This document shows, in pieces, positions 25,380 to 33,600 of a DNA stretch of 51,457 bases. The stretch's first letter is position 1. Every line of letters starts with the position of its first letter. A program made the translations under genes and the position numbers. The notes under the pieces are model-generated. The model had not been told where the DNA came from. It worked only from the letters and a program-made list of their open reading frames with translations, and made no database searches. The stretch is from Vibrio sagamiensis NBRC 104589. GTDB taxonomy: Bacteria > Pseudomonadota > Gammaproteobacteria > Enterobacterales > Vibrionaceae. The stretch lies in NCBI RefSeq assembly GCF_007990935.1, contig NZ_BJXJ01000031.1, positions 1 through 51,457 on the forward strand. The letters are read 5' to 3'.

Positions 25380-26729
25380 ATGATTAAATCAATAATTATA
25401 TCCACCTTGTTGTGGGCATTAACATTTCAAGCTGTTGCCACTTCGGTTTATTATACAAATAGAACCAGTCAACCTATCGCTATTAAAGTTTTGATCGATG
25501 CGACTGCTCCAGTAGAGGAAGGGTACCAATACAAACTGACTGATGAAAATTTGATTATCCAACCTTATCAAAAAGCTAAAGTTGCGGAGTTTAATCGCTA
25601 CTATGGGATTATTAATGGAGCGACCTATGATTATTATTTTGAAACACGTTTTCAAAATGCACAAGGTGGCTGGCAAGAAATGGCTAACGCACCTTTAGGG
25701 CAAATGCGTTTGTTAGGTCACGGTGCAGGGACTACCATTTCTTATGGCTTTAAAAATAGAGATCTTAAAACAGATTACTATCCGTATGTTGTGGAGTTAT
25801 ACGGAGAAAATGGCCATCACACAGAATTTGCAGTTAAAGCTGTTTATACATCGGGTTTTGATGATATCGAGTATGTTGTTTGTGAACATGATATTGCAGA
25901 TATGGAATACGATGAAAATACCTTACAAATTGCGAGTTATAATTTATGGATGATTCCCTCTGTTTCTTCAGACATTAGTGAAAGAGCGGCCTTAATGGAT
26001 CATAATTTATCCGGTTATGATGTACTTACTCTTCAGGAAGCATTTTCTGGTGAACGTGATAGATTATTCGATGAGTTAAGTTTGGAATATGCCTATCGTA
26101 CTAATGTTGTCGGAGGGGATAGCATGGCGATGTACGATGGCGGTGTTGTTACCCTAAGTCGTTATCCAATCTTAGAAACAGATGCGATTGTTTTTGATTA
26201 CTGTTCTGGCACCGATTGCTACGCCGATAAAGGGATTGTTTACACAAAAATAGATAAGAATGGTGTTATTTACCATGTATTTAACACCCACCTTGCCTCT
26301 TTTGATACTCCAGCCGCTAAAAGGTTACGTCGATTACAGTTAGGGTTATTGAGGACATTTATGCTGACAAAACAAATCCCAACTAATGAGGCTGTTATTT
26401 ATTCGGGAGATTTTAATATTAATAAAAATGAAAACTTTTCAGAATATTTATTAATGCTAGCCACTTTAGATGTGGATCCACCTCAATACCTTGGTCATGT
26501 AGAGGCGACCTTTGATCCTCGGATTAACCCTTATGCTGAAGCTCGTTTTTCGGGAGGTGAGTCTATTGAATACCTAGATTATGTCTTGGTCAGTGCAAGA
26601 CATCGTAGAGCAATAGAAAATTCCAATACAGTCAAACTAAGACAACGTGCGAATGCGGGTACATGGGGTAATTGGCATTTATCCGATCATTTTAGTGTTG
26701 AGGGAAGGTTTTCTTTTGAACCTAATTGA
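25380..26729 (+). CDS. Sphingomyelinase C-like phosphodiesterase (EEP fold), secreted
   Basis: A 449-residue protein with a signal peptide (MIKSIIISTLLWALTFQAVA). Residues about 22-175 form an extra beta-rich N-terminal domain (SVYYTNRTSQPIAIKVLID...) that I do not recognise. Residues about 180-448 are an endonuclease/exonuclease/phosphatase-type domain with all metal and catalytic residues visible: Asn188 (ASYNLWM), Glu220 (LQEAF), His304 (NTHLASF), Asp344/Asn346 (SGDFNINK) and Asp436/His437 (LSDHF). The YNLWMIP and GDFN context is that of bacterial neutral sphingomyelinases, which hydrolyse sphingomyelin to ceramide. It lies 238 bases after the MACPF-like gene and may have its own promoter. 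Confidence 0.85.
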   Translation: MIKSIIISTLLWALTFQAVATSVYYTNRTSQPIAIKVLIDATAPVEEGYQYKLTDENLIIQPYQKAKVAEFNRYYGIINGATYDYYFETRFQNAQGGWQEMANAPLGQMRLLGHGAGTTISYGFKNRDLKTDYYPYVVELYGENGHHTEFAVKAVYTSGFDDIEYVVCEHDIADMEYDENTLQIASYNLWMIPSVSSDISERAALMDHNLSGYDVLTLQEAFSGERDRLFDELSLEYAYRTNVVGGDSMAMYDGGVVTLSRYPILETDAIVFDYCSGTDCYADKGIVYTKIDKNGVIYHVFNTHLASFDTPAAKRLRRLQLGLLRTFMLTKQIPTNEAVIYSGDFNINKNENFSEYLLMLATLDVDPPQYLGHVEATFDPRINPYAEARFSGGESIEYLDYVLVSARHRRAIENSNTVKLRQRANAGTWGNWHLSDHFSVEGRFSFEPN

Positions 26730-26757
26730 TTTGGGAAATATCTCCACATACCCCGAA

Positions 26758-26816
26758 AATACGGCAGAATAATGGCCGTATTATTAAAAATGGCCTTATC
26801 TTTGGGCAATAAGGCC
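26758..26816. terminator. Two adjacent terminator hairpins
   Basis: AATACGGC (26758-26765) pairs with GCCGTATT (26775-26782), then GGCCTTAT (26792-26799) pairs with ATAAGGCC (26809-26816). The first is followed by ATTAAAAA, and the second has A/T runs on both sides. They separate the convergent sphingomyelinase-like (plus) and DUF2999 (minus) genes. Confidence 0.7.
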
Positions 26817-26884
26817 GAAAATTTCATGTGTTAATGTAATAACACTGCTCAATAAAGCTGTGCTTCAACTGTAGCAGCTAGGCA

Positions 26885-27145
26885 TTAGACGTTCTTATCT
26901 TGTAGTTTTTGTTTTGCCTCTTCAACTTTTGAAAAATCTAAACCTAACTCATTGACAGCCTCTTTGATCAAAGCGGGGTTTTGCATAACCTGAGTCATAA
27001 GTGATTGAAGCTTATCCTGAGGCAGCCCAAGCTGACTAATGGTTGCCATTGCTGCTAATGGGTTTTGAGTTAAGGTATGGAAAATAGTTTGTATTTGCTC
27101 GTCGCTAATATTGTTGTCTTTTAACATAGCAATAATTGGATTCAT
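26885..27145 (-). CDS. DUF2999 family protein
   Basis: An 86-residue helical protein with repeating hydrophobic heptads (MNPIIAMLKDNNISDEQIQTIFHTLTQNPLAAMATISQLGLPQDKLQSLMTQVMQNP...). It matches my memory of the small DUF2999 family, found mainly in Vibrionaceae and related genera. It has no signal peptide. AAAAGGAAAAA precedes the start. Function unknown. Confidence 0.75.
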   Translation of the reverse strand: MNPIIAMLKDNNISDEQIQTIFHTLTQNPLAAMATISQLGLPQDKLQSLMTQVMQNPALIKEAVNELGLDFSKVEEAKQKLQDKNV

Positions 27146-27204
27146 TATTTTTCCTTTTCGATCCTGAAAAATTCAAGTAAGTGTAGCACTGTCTATCATC
27201 ATGA

Positions 27205-27269
27205 TATATACCCAAGTGACCTGAGGTCGTCTTGCGAAACACGACACCTTGAGGTTACTTGGACATATA
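27205..27269. repeat. Vibrionaceae-type palindromic intergenic repeat, copy 2
   Basis: TATATACCCAAGTGACCT (from 27205) pairs imperfectly with AGGTTACTTGGACATATA (to about 27269), with an inner GGTCGT / ACGACACC stem and loop CTTGCGAAAC. It shares TATACCCAAG-GACCT with the copy at 17301. It sits at the 3' end of the GlxA-type regulator gene. Confidence 0.7.
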
Positions 27270-27284
27270 CCTCAACTCTTCTAG

Positions 27285-28226
27285 TTAGGCGAAGCGAGCT
27301 CTAAATGCAGAGGGACTCAGCCCCATAGTTTTTATGAACACTTTACGTAAGCTGTTGGCATCTTCATAGCCGACGCTGAGAGCGATTTTTTCAAAGCTTA
27401 ATGAAGAAGCTTCTAATTGCTCACAGGCTTTTTGTACTCTTAAACGTTGTATATATTGAATTGGCTTTAACCCTGTAGCCTGAGTAAATTGGCGTAAAAA
27501 AGTACGCTCACTCATAAACACAGTCTGTGCCAGGTGAGCTACGGTTAATGTTTCACTATAATGGGTTTGTAAATGATGCTGCACTTTTATGATTGCACCA
27601 TTACCGTGATCAAACTTAGGAATAAAGCTTTCGTAGTAACGCTGTTCTCTTCTGGCAGTATCAACAATAAGAAACTTACCTAGTTTACGCATAATGTGTG
27701 GCTTGGTCTGATGAGCGACAATTTCAAGTCCTAAATCAACCCAAGACATTAACCCTCCTGCAGTCAAAATATCTCCTTCATTCACGAGTAAACTTTCTAT
27801 CTCTAAAGATACCTGAGGAAAAGAGGATCTGAAGTCCTGAGCAAATTGCCAGTGCGTTGTTGCAGAGCGGCTATCCAAAATCCCTGTTTTTGCCAAGATA
27901 AAAGTACCAGCACAAGCTGAACATAATTGAGTACCAACTGAATGGGCGTGTCTGAGGTAGTCGAGCAATTGAATGGGAGGAGAAAGATAATACTCTCCAC
28001 CAAGGCTCGGAGGAATGATCAGCAAATTAACGTTATAATGGCAATTATCTACAGCATACAAGTTATTATAATCATGACAAGATAAGACACTTACTTCAAA
28101 TTGAACTTGGTAGTTCTCCTGAATCATTATGTTATTCGCCATAATAAAAAGTTCTTTTAGACCGTAAACCGCACTCTGTAAGGCATCCGGGTAGTCAATA
28201 ATTTGAATCTGAATTGATTTTGTCAT
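27285..28226 (-). CDS. GlxA-family AraC-type regulator (DJ-1/PfpI plus HTH)
   Basis: 313 residues. The N-terminal DJ-1/PfpI-like domain (about 1-180) includes CSACAGTFILAKTGILDSRSATTHW, the nucleophile-elbow block of the GATase1-like fold, and ILTAGGLMSWVDLGLEIV. The C-terminal AraC domain (about 215-312) has VAHLAQTVFMSERTFLRQFTQATGLKPIQYIQ and FEKIALSVGYEDANSLRKVFIKTMGLSPSAFR. It is divergent, with a shared 100-base promoter region, from the isochorismatase-like gene and probably controls it. The effector is unknown. Confidence 0.9.
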   Translation of the reverse strand: MTKSIQIQIIDYPDALQSAVYGLKELFIMANNIMIQENYQVQFEVSVLSCHDYNNLYAVDNCHYNVNLLIIPPSLGGEYYLSPPIQLLDYLRHAHSVGTQLCSACAGTFILAKTGILDSRSATTHWQFAQDFRSSFPQVSLEIESLLVNEGDILTAGGLMSWVDLGLEIVAHQTKPHIMRKLGKFLIVDTARREQRYYESFIPKFDHGNGAIIKVQHHLQTHYSETLTVAHLAQTVFMSERTFLRQFTQATGLKPIQYIQRLRVQKACEQLEASSLSFEKIALSVGYEDANSLRKVFIKTMGLSPSAFRARFA

Positions 28227-28326
28227 TTTTGGACTGCTTTATGTCAATTTTGCCATCGGTATATTCTGCTGTGATTTCGCATAATAGTCTCATCAATTAT
28301 GAACAACAAAAAAAAGAGAATTTATT

Positions 28327-28890
28327 ATGTCTAAAACAGCCTTATTATTAATTGACTTCCAAAATGATTACTACTCAACTTACCCTGGTGCCAAATGGGC
28401 TCTGTCTGGTACAGAATTAGCAGCACAAAATGCATCTCAGTTACTTAACGCCTTTCGTCAAAAAGGGTTACCAGTTATCCATGTAAAGCACGAGTTCCCG
28501 ACAGATGAAGCCCCTTTCTTTTTACCGAGTTCAGAAGGCGCACAAATTCACTCTAGTGTTGAACCAATTGAAGGCGAAACAGTGATTCTTAAACATCAAA
28601 TTAATAGTTTCAGAGACACAGAGCTTCAAGCAAAATTAGAGCAATTACAAGTAACAAAGCTGGTTATTGTTGGTGCAATGAGCCACATGTGTATTGATGC
28701 AGTGACACGTGCGGCAGTAGATTTTGGTTACGATTGTCATGTTGCTCATGATGCTTGTGCAACCTTAGATCTTGAGTTTAATGGAGTAATGGTACCAGCT
28801 TTACATGTGCATGCGGCTTACATGGCAGCCTTACAATTTGGCTATTGTGTTGTAGATAGCACTGCTAAATTATTGCCTTTGGCTAAGTAA
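28327..28890 (+). CDS. Isochorismatase-family cysteine hydrolase
   Basis: A 187-residue protein with the catalytic triad pattern of the family: Asp in LLLIDFQNDYY, Lys in VILKHQINSF and Cys in GAMSHMCIDAVTRAAVDFGYDC. YDCHVAHDACATLDLEF follows as usual. Such enzymes hydrolyse small amides or enol ethers (nicotinamidase, biuret-like or isochorismate substrates), in the cytosol. Its divergent GlxA-type regulator and the ABM gene 39 bases downstream suggest a small inducible detoxification or degradation unit. The start has AAAAAAAGAGAATTT upstream. Confidence 0.88.
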   Translation: MSKTALLLIDFQNDYYSTYPGAKWALSGTELAAQNASQLLNAFRQKGLPVIHVKHEFPTDEAPFFLPSSEGAQIHSSVEPIEGETVILKHQINSFRDTELQAKLEQLQVTKLVIVGAMSHMCIDAVTRAAVDFGYDCHVAHDACATLDLEFNGVMVPALHVHAAYMAALQFGYCVVDSTAKLLPLAK

Positions 28891-28929
28891 AATCAAGAAA
28901 TTAAAATAGTATTTAGAAGGGTGTAGGTA

Positions 28930-29220
28930 ATGGCTTTAATAAGTATTTTTGAATTTGACATCAAACCCGATGAAAAGGAGAGCTTTTTTAAGTTTTTACA
29001 GCGTATTCTCCCTGAAACACGTCAGTTTCCCGGGAATGTGAAGGCACAAGCTGCGAGACTAAATGATCATAAATTTATTGTGAGTGTCGAGTGGTCACGG
29101 GTAGATGCATTAGAAAAATATTTAGAATGGCGTAAAGAACGAGGTGATTTTGCACAATTACTGACTTTTCTTAAGCAAGAGCCGATGATTAGTACTTATG
29201 AATTGTTAATCGATATTTAA
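28930..29220 (+). CDS. Small ABM-like (antibiotic biosynthesis monooxygenase) protein
   Basis: A 96-residue protein: MALISIFEFDIKPDEKESFFKFLQRILPETRQFPGNVKAQAARL, then HKFIVSVEWSRVDALEKYLEWRKERGDFAQLLTFL. The strand-helix-strand order, the R...FPGN turn and the 'E.S...A...Y..W' block fit the dimeric alpha-beta barrel of ABM/YgiN relatives. GAAGGGTGTAGGTA gives a possible ribosome binding site. It probably forms an operon with the upstream hydrolase. Enzymatic role is unproven. Confidence 0.7.
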   Translation: MALISIFEFDIKPDEKESFFKFLQRILPETRQFPGNVKAQAARLNDHKFIVSVEWSRVDALEKYLEWRKERGDFAQLLTFLKQEPMISTYELLIDI

Positions 29221-29241
29221 ATCTTATGAATGGAGTGGTAT

Positions 29242-29278
29242 TGCTGTACAGAGATATAATGTAATTATGCTGTACAGA
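29242..29278. repeat. Two TGCTGTACAGA direct repeats with an 8-bp dyad
   Basis: TGCTGTACAGA occurs at 29242-29252 and 29268-29278, spaced 26 bases start to start (about 2.5 helical turns). Each holds the palindrome CTGTACAG. They lie just after the ABM-like gene and before the end of the convergent DUF3297 gene, where no promoter is expected. Role unknown. Confidence 0.4.
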
Positions 29279-29394
29279 TAAAGAGTAGTGTAATCTAGGT
29301 CTAAGGTCCGTTAACTACAAAGCCCAATATCTAAACCAAGTATTATTTTAGTATTTAGTGAAGATATTGAGCTCTTCATATGAGGGGCAACAAC

Positions 29395-29640
29395 TTAAAC
29401 GTAATAAGCTTCCACTTCACCTTTTAGTTTGATCAACATTGGGTTACCAAAACGGTCTTTTGCTTTTGGTGATGCTATTTTTACCCAGCCTTCACTGATA
29501 CAATATTCTTCAACATCAGTACGTTCCTGACCGTTAATACGAATACCAATCTGGTGTTCAAAACACTCTTTAATAAAAAAAGGACTACGAGGGTTACCTG
29601 CAAGACGATCAGGCAATGCGGGTTTAGTAGCATCTGTCAT
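29395..29640 (-). CDS. DUF3297 family protein
   Basis: An 81-residue protein: MTDATKPALPDRLAGNPRSPFF, IGIRINGQERTDVEEYCISEGWVKI and DRFGNPMLIKLKGEVEAYY match the conserved DUF3297 pattern. It is cytosolic, with no signal peptide and no Cys motif beyond one Cys in each half. Function unknown. It is divergent from the riboflavin synthase gene. Confidence 0.85.
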   Translation of the reverse strand: MTDATKPALPDRLAGNPRSPFFIKECFEHQIGIRINGQERTDVEEYCISEGWVKIASPKAKDRFGNPMLIKLKGEVEAYYV

Positions 29641-29849
29641 TGTGATTATTCCAAATAAAATAAATAATGCCTCATTGTAGTCAGTGTTACGATTGTGTAC
29701 AAGAACTAAGGTACGACTCTTAAATGGTTTGATGTGTAGGCAACCGAATTACAGCTCAGCAATTTGCAGGTCAGGCACTAAAGTGTAAAGTATAGTAGTA
29801 ACATTTAAGTCAATTGCATTTGTGCCCAAGTTAAGCAACAGGAGTGACT

Positions 29850-30563
29850 ATGTTTACAGGAATTATTCAGTCAATAGCTAACATTGTTGAAGTCGTTGAT
29901 AAAAAAGGCATTCGTACTTTTACTATTGATTTTAAGCCAGGCTTTTGTACCGATTTAGAAATTGGTGCGAGTATTGCTATTGATGGCGTATGCCTTACCG
30001 TGACAGAAATTGTCTCAGATGTTCGAGTTAAATTTGACGTCATGTTGCAGAGCTTGTTGATCACAACACTCAGCAAATATGAAGCGAGTTCGTGGGTTAA
30101 CGCAGAGCGTGCCGCAAAAGATGGTGCTGAAATCGGAGGTCATCCTTTATCTGGTCATGTCGATTTTAATATTGCGGTGCTAGATATTAAACATATTGAA
30201 GATAACTACTGCATGCGCTTTGACTTGCCGGAAGCGTGGAAGAAATATATTTTCTCTAAAGGTTATATTGCATTAAACGGTGCCAGTTTAACGGTCTCTG
30301 ATGTAAATAAAACTGAAGGCTGGTTTGAGGTATGGCTGATTCCTGAGACTCGACGTATGACGGTATTTGAACAAAAAAAGGTAGGCGATTGGATTAATGT
30401 TGAAATTGAGCGTGGAACACAAGTCGTCGTTGATACCGTGCGTGAAACCATCGCTGAAAATCTCGGGCCACTAATGCCAATGTTTGAGAAGTTACTTGCA
30501 GAGCAAGGGGTGGATATGAATGCCTTAGGTTACAAGCCAAAGGAATCAAGTCAACACTCATAA
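29850..30563 (+). CDS. ribE: Riboflavin synthase, alpha subunit type
   Basis: 237 residues from the ATG at 29850 (MFTGIIQSIA), preceded by CAGGAG. A GTG six bases earlier is in frame but MFTGII is the invariant family start. Two lumazine-binding beta-barrel repeats are seen: residues about 1-95 (IGASIAIDGVCLTVTEI, DVMLQSLLITTLSKYE, WVNAERAAK) and 97-200 (EIGGHPLSGHVD, FSKGYIALNGASLTVSDVN, WLIPETRRMTVF, GDWINVEIE). It makes riboflavin from two 6,7-dimethyl-8-ribityllumazine molecules. The C-terminal tail (MPMFEKLLAEQGVDMNALGY) is longer than in E. coli. No rib operon partners and no FMN riboswitch are visible upstream. It may be a second, specialised copy. Confidence 0.92.
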   Translation: MFTGIIQSIANIVEVVDKKGIRTFTIDFKPGFCTDLEIGASIAIDGVCLTVTEIVSDVRVKFDVMLQSLLITTLSKYEASSWVNAERAAKDGAEIGGHPLSGHVDFNIAVLDIKHIEDNYCMRFDLPEAWKKYIFSKGYIALNGASLTVSDVNKTEGWFEVWLIPETRRMTVFEQKKVGDWINVEIERGTQVVVDTVRETIAENLGPLMPMFEKLLAEQGVDMNALGYKPKESSQHS

Positions 30564-30609
30564 ATATTAGAGTTAATTTGCGCTCACCTAGATATCTTTG
30601 TTGTGCTAT

Positions 30610-30642
30610 AAAAAGACCTAGCCGCACGTGCTAGGTCTTTTT
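30610..30642. terminator. Strong bidirectional terminator
   Basis: AAAAAGACCTAGC (30610-30622) pairs with GCTAGGTCTTTTT (30630-30642) around a 7-base loop, with A and T runs on both sides. It serves both ribE (plus) and the 1557-aa gene (minus). Confidence 0.95.
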
Positions 30643-30652
30643 TATAAGTTAT

Positions 30653-33600
30653 TTAGTCTGGTAAATCGGACCAATCCAATGGTATGGCTTCTGGCATTTC
30701 AACCAAGAAAATGTCTGCATCTGCCCTGTATTCATTAATTCTAAAATATGGAACACCACTAGAAACAACTCTAGAAGCATAAGACCAACTAGATGATGTG
30801 TCAGCTCCATCTCTTAAGTAAATTTTGTCCCCATTTTCTATGCAACCAGATAGTCGATTGCCATAATCATCAACTTTTTCAATTGAAAGCCATTTAGATG
30901 CATTTGTATAGAGTTTATAGTAACTAGGATAAAGCTCTGTATAGTTCAAAAAATATGACTTGTGCCTTAGAGACTCTATTTCAACAAAACTATCGTCAAG
31001 TAGGCACGTCGGAAATGAGTTTGTGTCATTGTTTAACCAATAGCTAGGATATTGACTGTCAATTGCCCATTCGATATCTGCTTCGTCTGTATGATCTTCA
31101 ATAAGTACATAGTCGCCTGCCGTCCAGCTACCAACGATACCGGTGTTGGCACCAGCCTTTATGTATTGTCCAGTGTCTTTATGCCTAAATTTAATCGTAT
31201 TGTAGCGTTTATTTTGGCCTCTAAAAGACTTTGTAGGAATGCCTGACTCTAAATATTCAAAACCAATAGCGGGGAAATGATCTGATAGATCATTCAAGTA
31301 ATGCCTGCCTGCATTTAAACTTGGAACTGAGACGACATGATAGTACACGTCTTTTACAGTGGGGTCTAAAACGACATTATGCCATGCACGTGGCTGTGCA
31401 AACCCTTTAACTGATAAAATATAATCCAAAAGTTGTCCGTCCTGATTCCAACCGCTATTTTTGTAGCTTGCAAGAGAATTAAGATGTGGATCCCAAGAAT
31501 ATTTGAGGCCTCTGTGAACAGGCTCATTGGTGCTCAATATCGACATCATCTGAGCATGTTCTGCTGATTCTTTGACAACATTAAGATCTCCTACAATATA
31601 TAGGTACTCCGATGTATCCATGGCTTTGGTTCGAAGAGATTCATCGATATACTGTTTAATTTCTTCAAACTGAGCTTTCCTTATACCCTCGGGAGTTGAA
31701 CCAAAAATACACGCGTTCGTGTCTGCTTGAGTATGAGTGGCAATGATATTGTAGATTCTATCATTTTTTCTTATTTTTACATGGATAAAGCCTTTATTGG
31801 CTCCCTCATCCTCACCACATGCCTGAGCAAATACACGGTATACTGCAGGTTGTATTATTGGTTCTTTGCTCAGTACCACAACACCTTTATTTAGTCTTAA
31901 ACCGGAATCTTCATTAGGATCAGTTGTATAGGGGAAGGTGGTTTTTAGGCCATCAAAAAGCCTTTGAGTATATGAGCCTGCAATTGTACCTGCAAATGCT
32001 TCATTGAGCACGACTACATCATTGAAATCAAAAAGGTCGTTTTTTACCTTCAGATATTCACTAATTCGTTTATCTCTCTCAACAGTACCTAAGGGAATTA
32101 AAAACACATTGGCTGTTATAACTTTAAGCTGAGTTCTTGGCTTAACCCTCAGCTCAAACTCTTTTGCTTCACTTTCCAAGCCACGTTCATCAGTTACGAT
32201 TAGTTTGAGATTATATATCGTTTCTGAGTCCGAGCCGTCTTTACCTGTTTTCGGTAGGGTAATATTGAGTGGGGTATTAACGGTGTTTTTTTGATCTTGG
32301 GCCGGAATCGACTGTTCAGACTCATCAAGAGTGAGTTCAACCTCATCACCTGGCATTTGTGACCAACGGTAAGAAGTAATCTTGATCTCATCTAGTCCTG
32401 CTGTGGCAGTTTCAGCCGAGGCTGTTGCACTAATCGTGATCTGATCATTGTCTTGTATTGGCTGTGTTGGATTTAGGTGTTGATGATCGCCACGGTATGC
32501 ATGGGTCATCACACCAATAGTTGGTCGAACAGCCTTTTTGATTTTAACTGGCTGTTTCTCAGTGATGGATTGGGTGCCATTAAAAGACGTCACTTCAGCC
32601 CAAACGTTAACATCAAGATCATTTAATAACCCATCTTTTGTCTCAAAAAAGGTATCGATTTCTAGAAGGCTATCTGCTGAATCATTCTGATGGCTACTTG
32701 GTACGTCGTAGCTTGGTAAGGTTACCTCGCCATTGGGGCTATCGGTAAACCACTTAACGTGACTGATGTAAGAGTCTTCATCGAAAGCATCCAACTCAAA
32801 AGTGATAGTCTGCCCTGATGACACTTCTGGCGTGGCTGTTACTTTTACCAGTGTTGGCTTAGACCAAGGCTTTAACTCAATCTTAGCGCTTTTGCTGGTA
32901 GGGATACCCGTACTGCCGCCTCTTACAATGACAGTAATGTTAGCCTGCTCCAGACTAACGAAGTCACTTGCTTGGAATTTGGCGTTCAATGTGAGTGGTT
33001 TATCTTTGCTGTCGGTACTGCCTGTAGGGATATCGTCAGCATGTAAGAGCGATAAGTCACTGCTATCTGTTTTCCATTCGACTGAGTCGATATTAGCATT
33101 AGTACTGTAAGCTTCTGCTGTTAAAGTGACGGTTTCTCCAGGCCTTAATGTGTCACGAGAGGGGGTTAACGTAACCGTTGGTTTTGAAATGACCGGGCGT
33201 TCATTGTTTTCCTTTCTGGCGATGATGGTTAAATCATCCAATTTTGATTGTATTTGCTCGCCTTTATCAGAGTGTGCCGTGACGGTTATTGATGCAGATA
33301 AGTCTTCGGTGACTTCTTTTGCCTTAAACGTTGCTTTAAAGCTGACTTTATTTTCTATAGAGTCGCCTTCGATCGGTGTAAAAGTTTGTGACTCAAGAGT
33401 AAGGTTTTCTGCATCCCATTCAAGTGAGGTAATATCACCTTTAGCACTATCCCAAGTGGTACCAGATACAGCAATTGTCGTTCCTGTTAGGATATTATTT
33501 TCGATTGGTGCTAGGATAATATGTGGATATGATGCATCAGAGAAATCACGTGAGATAATGGTGAAATTTGTCGTCTGTGGTGAGCTTTGCATCTGATCTG

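Noticed and set aside
29242..29278. LexA (SOS) boxes
   Set aside because: The motif is CTGTACAG and lacks the CTGT-N8-ACAG spacing, and no promoter is nearby.
29641..29849. FMN riboswitch before riboflavin synthase
   Set aside because: I looked for the conserved AGGGCAGG and ACCGGCGGT-like segments and found none.
33126..33596. Plus-strand 156-codon frame inside the 1557-aa gene
   Set aside because: It lies antisense to the Ig-like repeats of the large lipoprotein gene and has no start signal. Similar smaller frames along that gene are also shadows.
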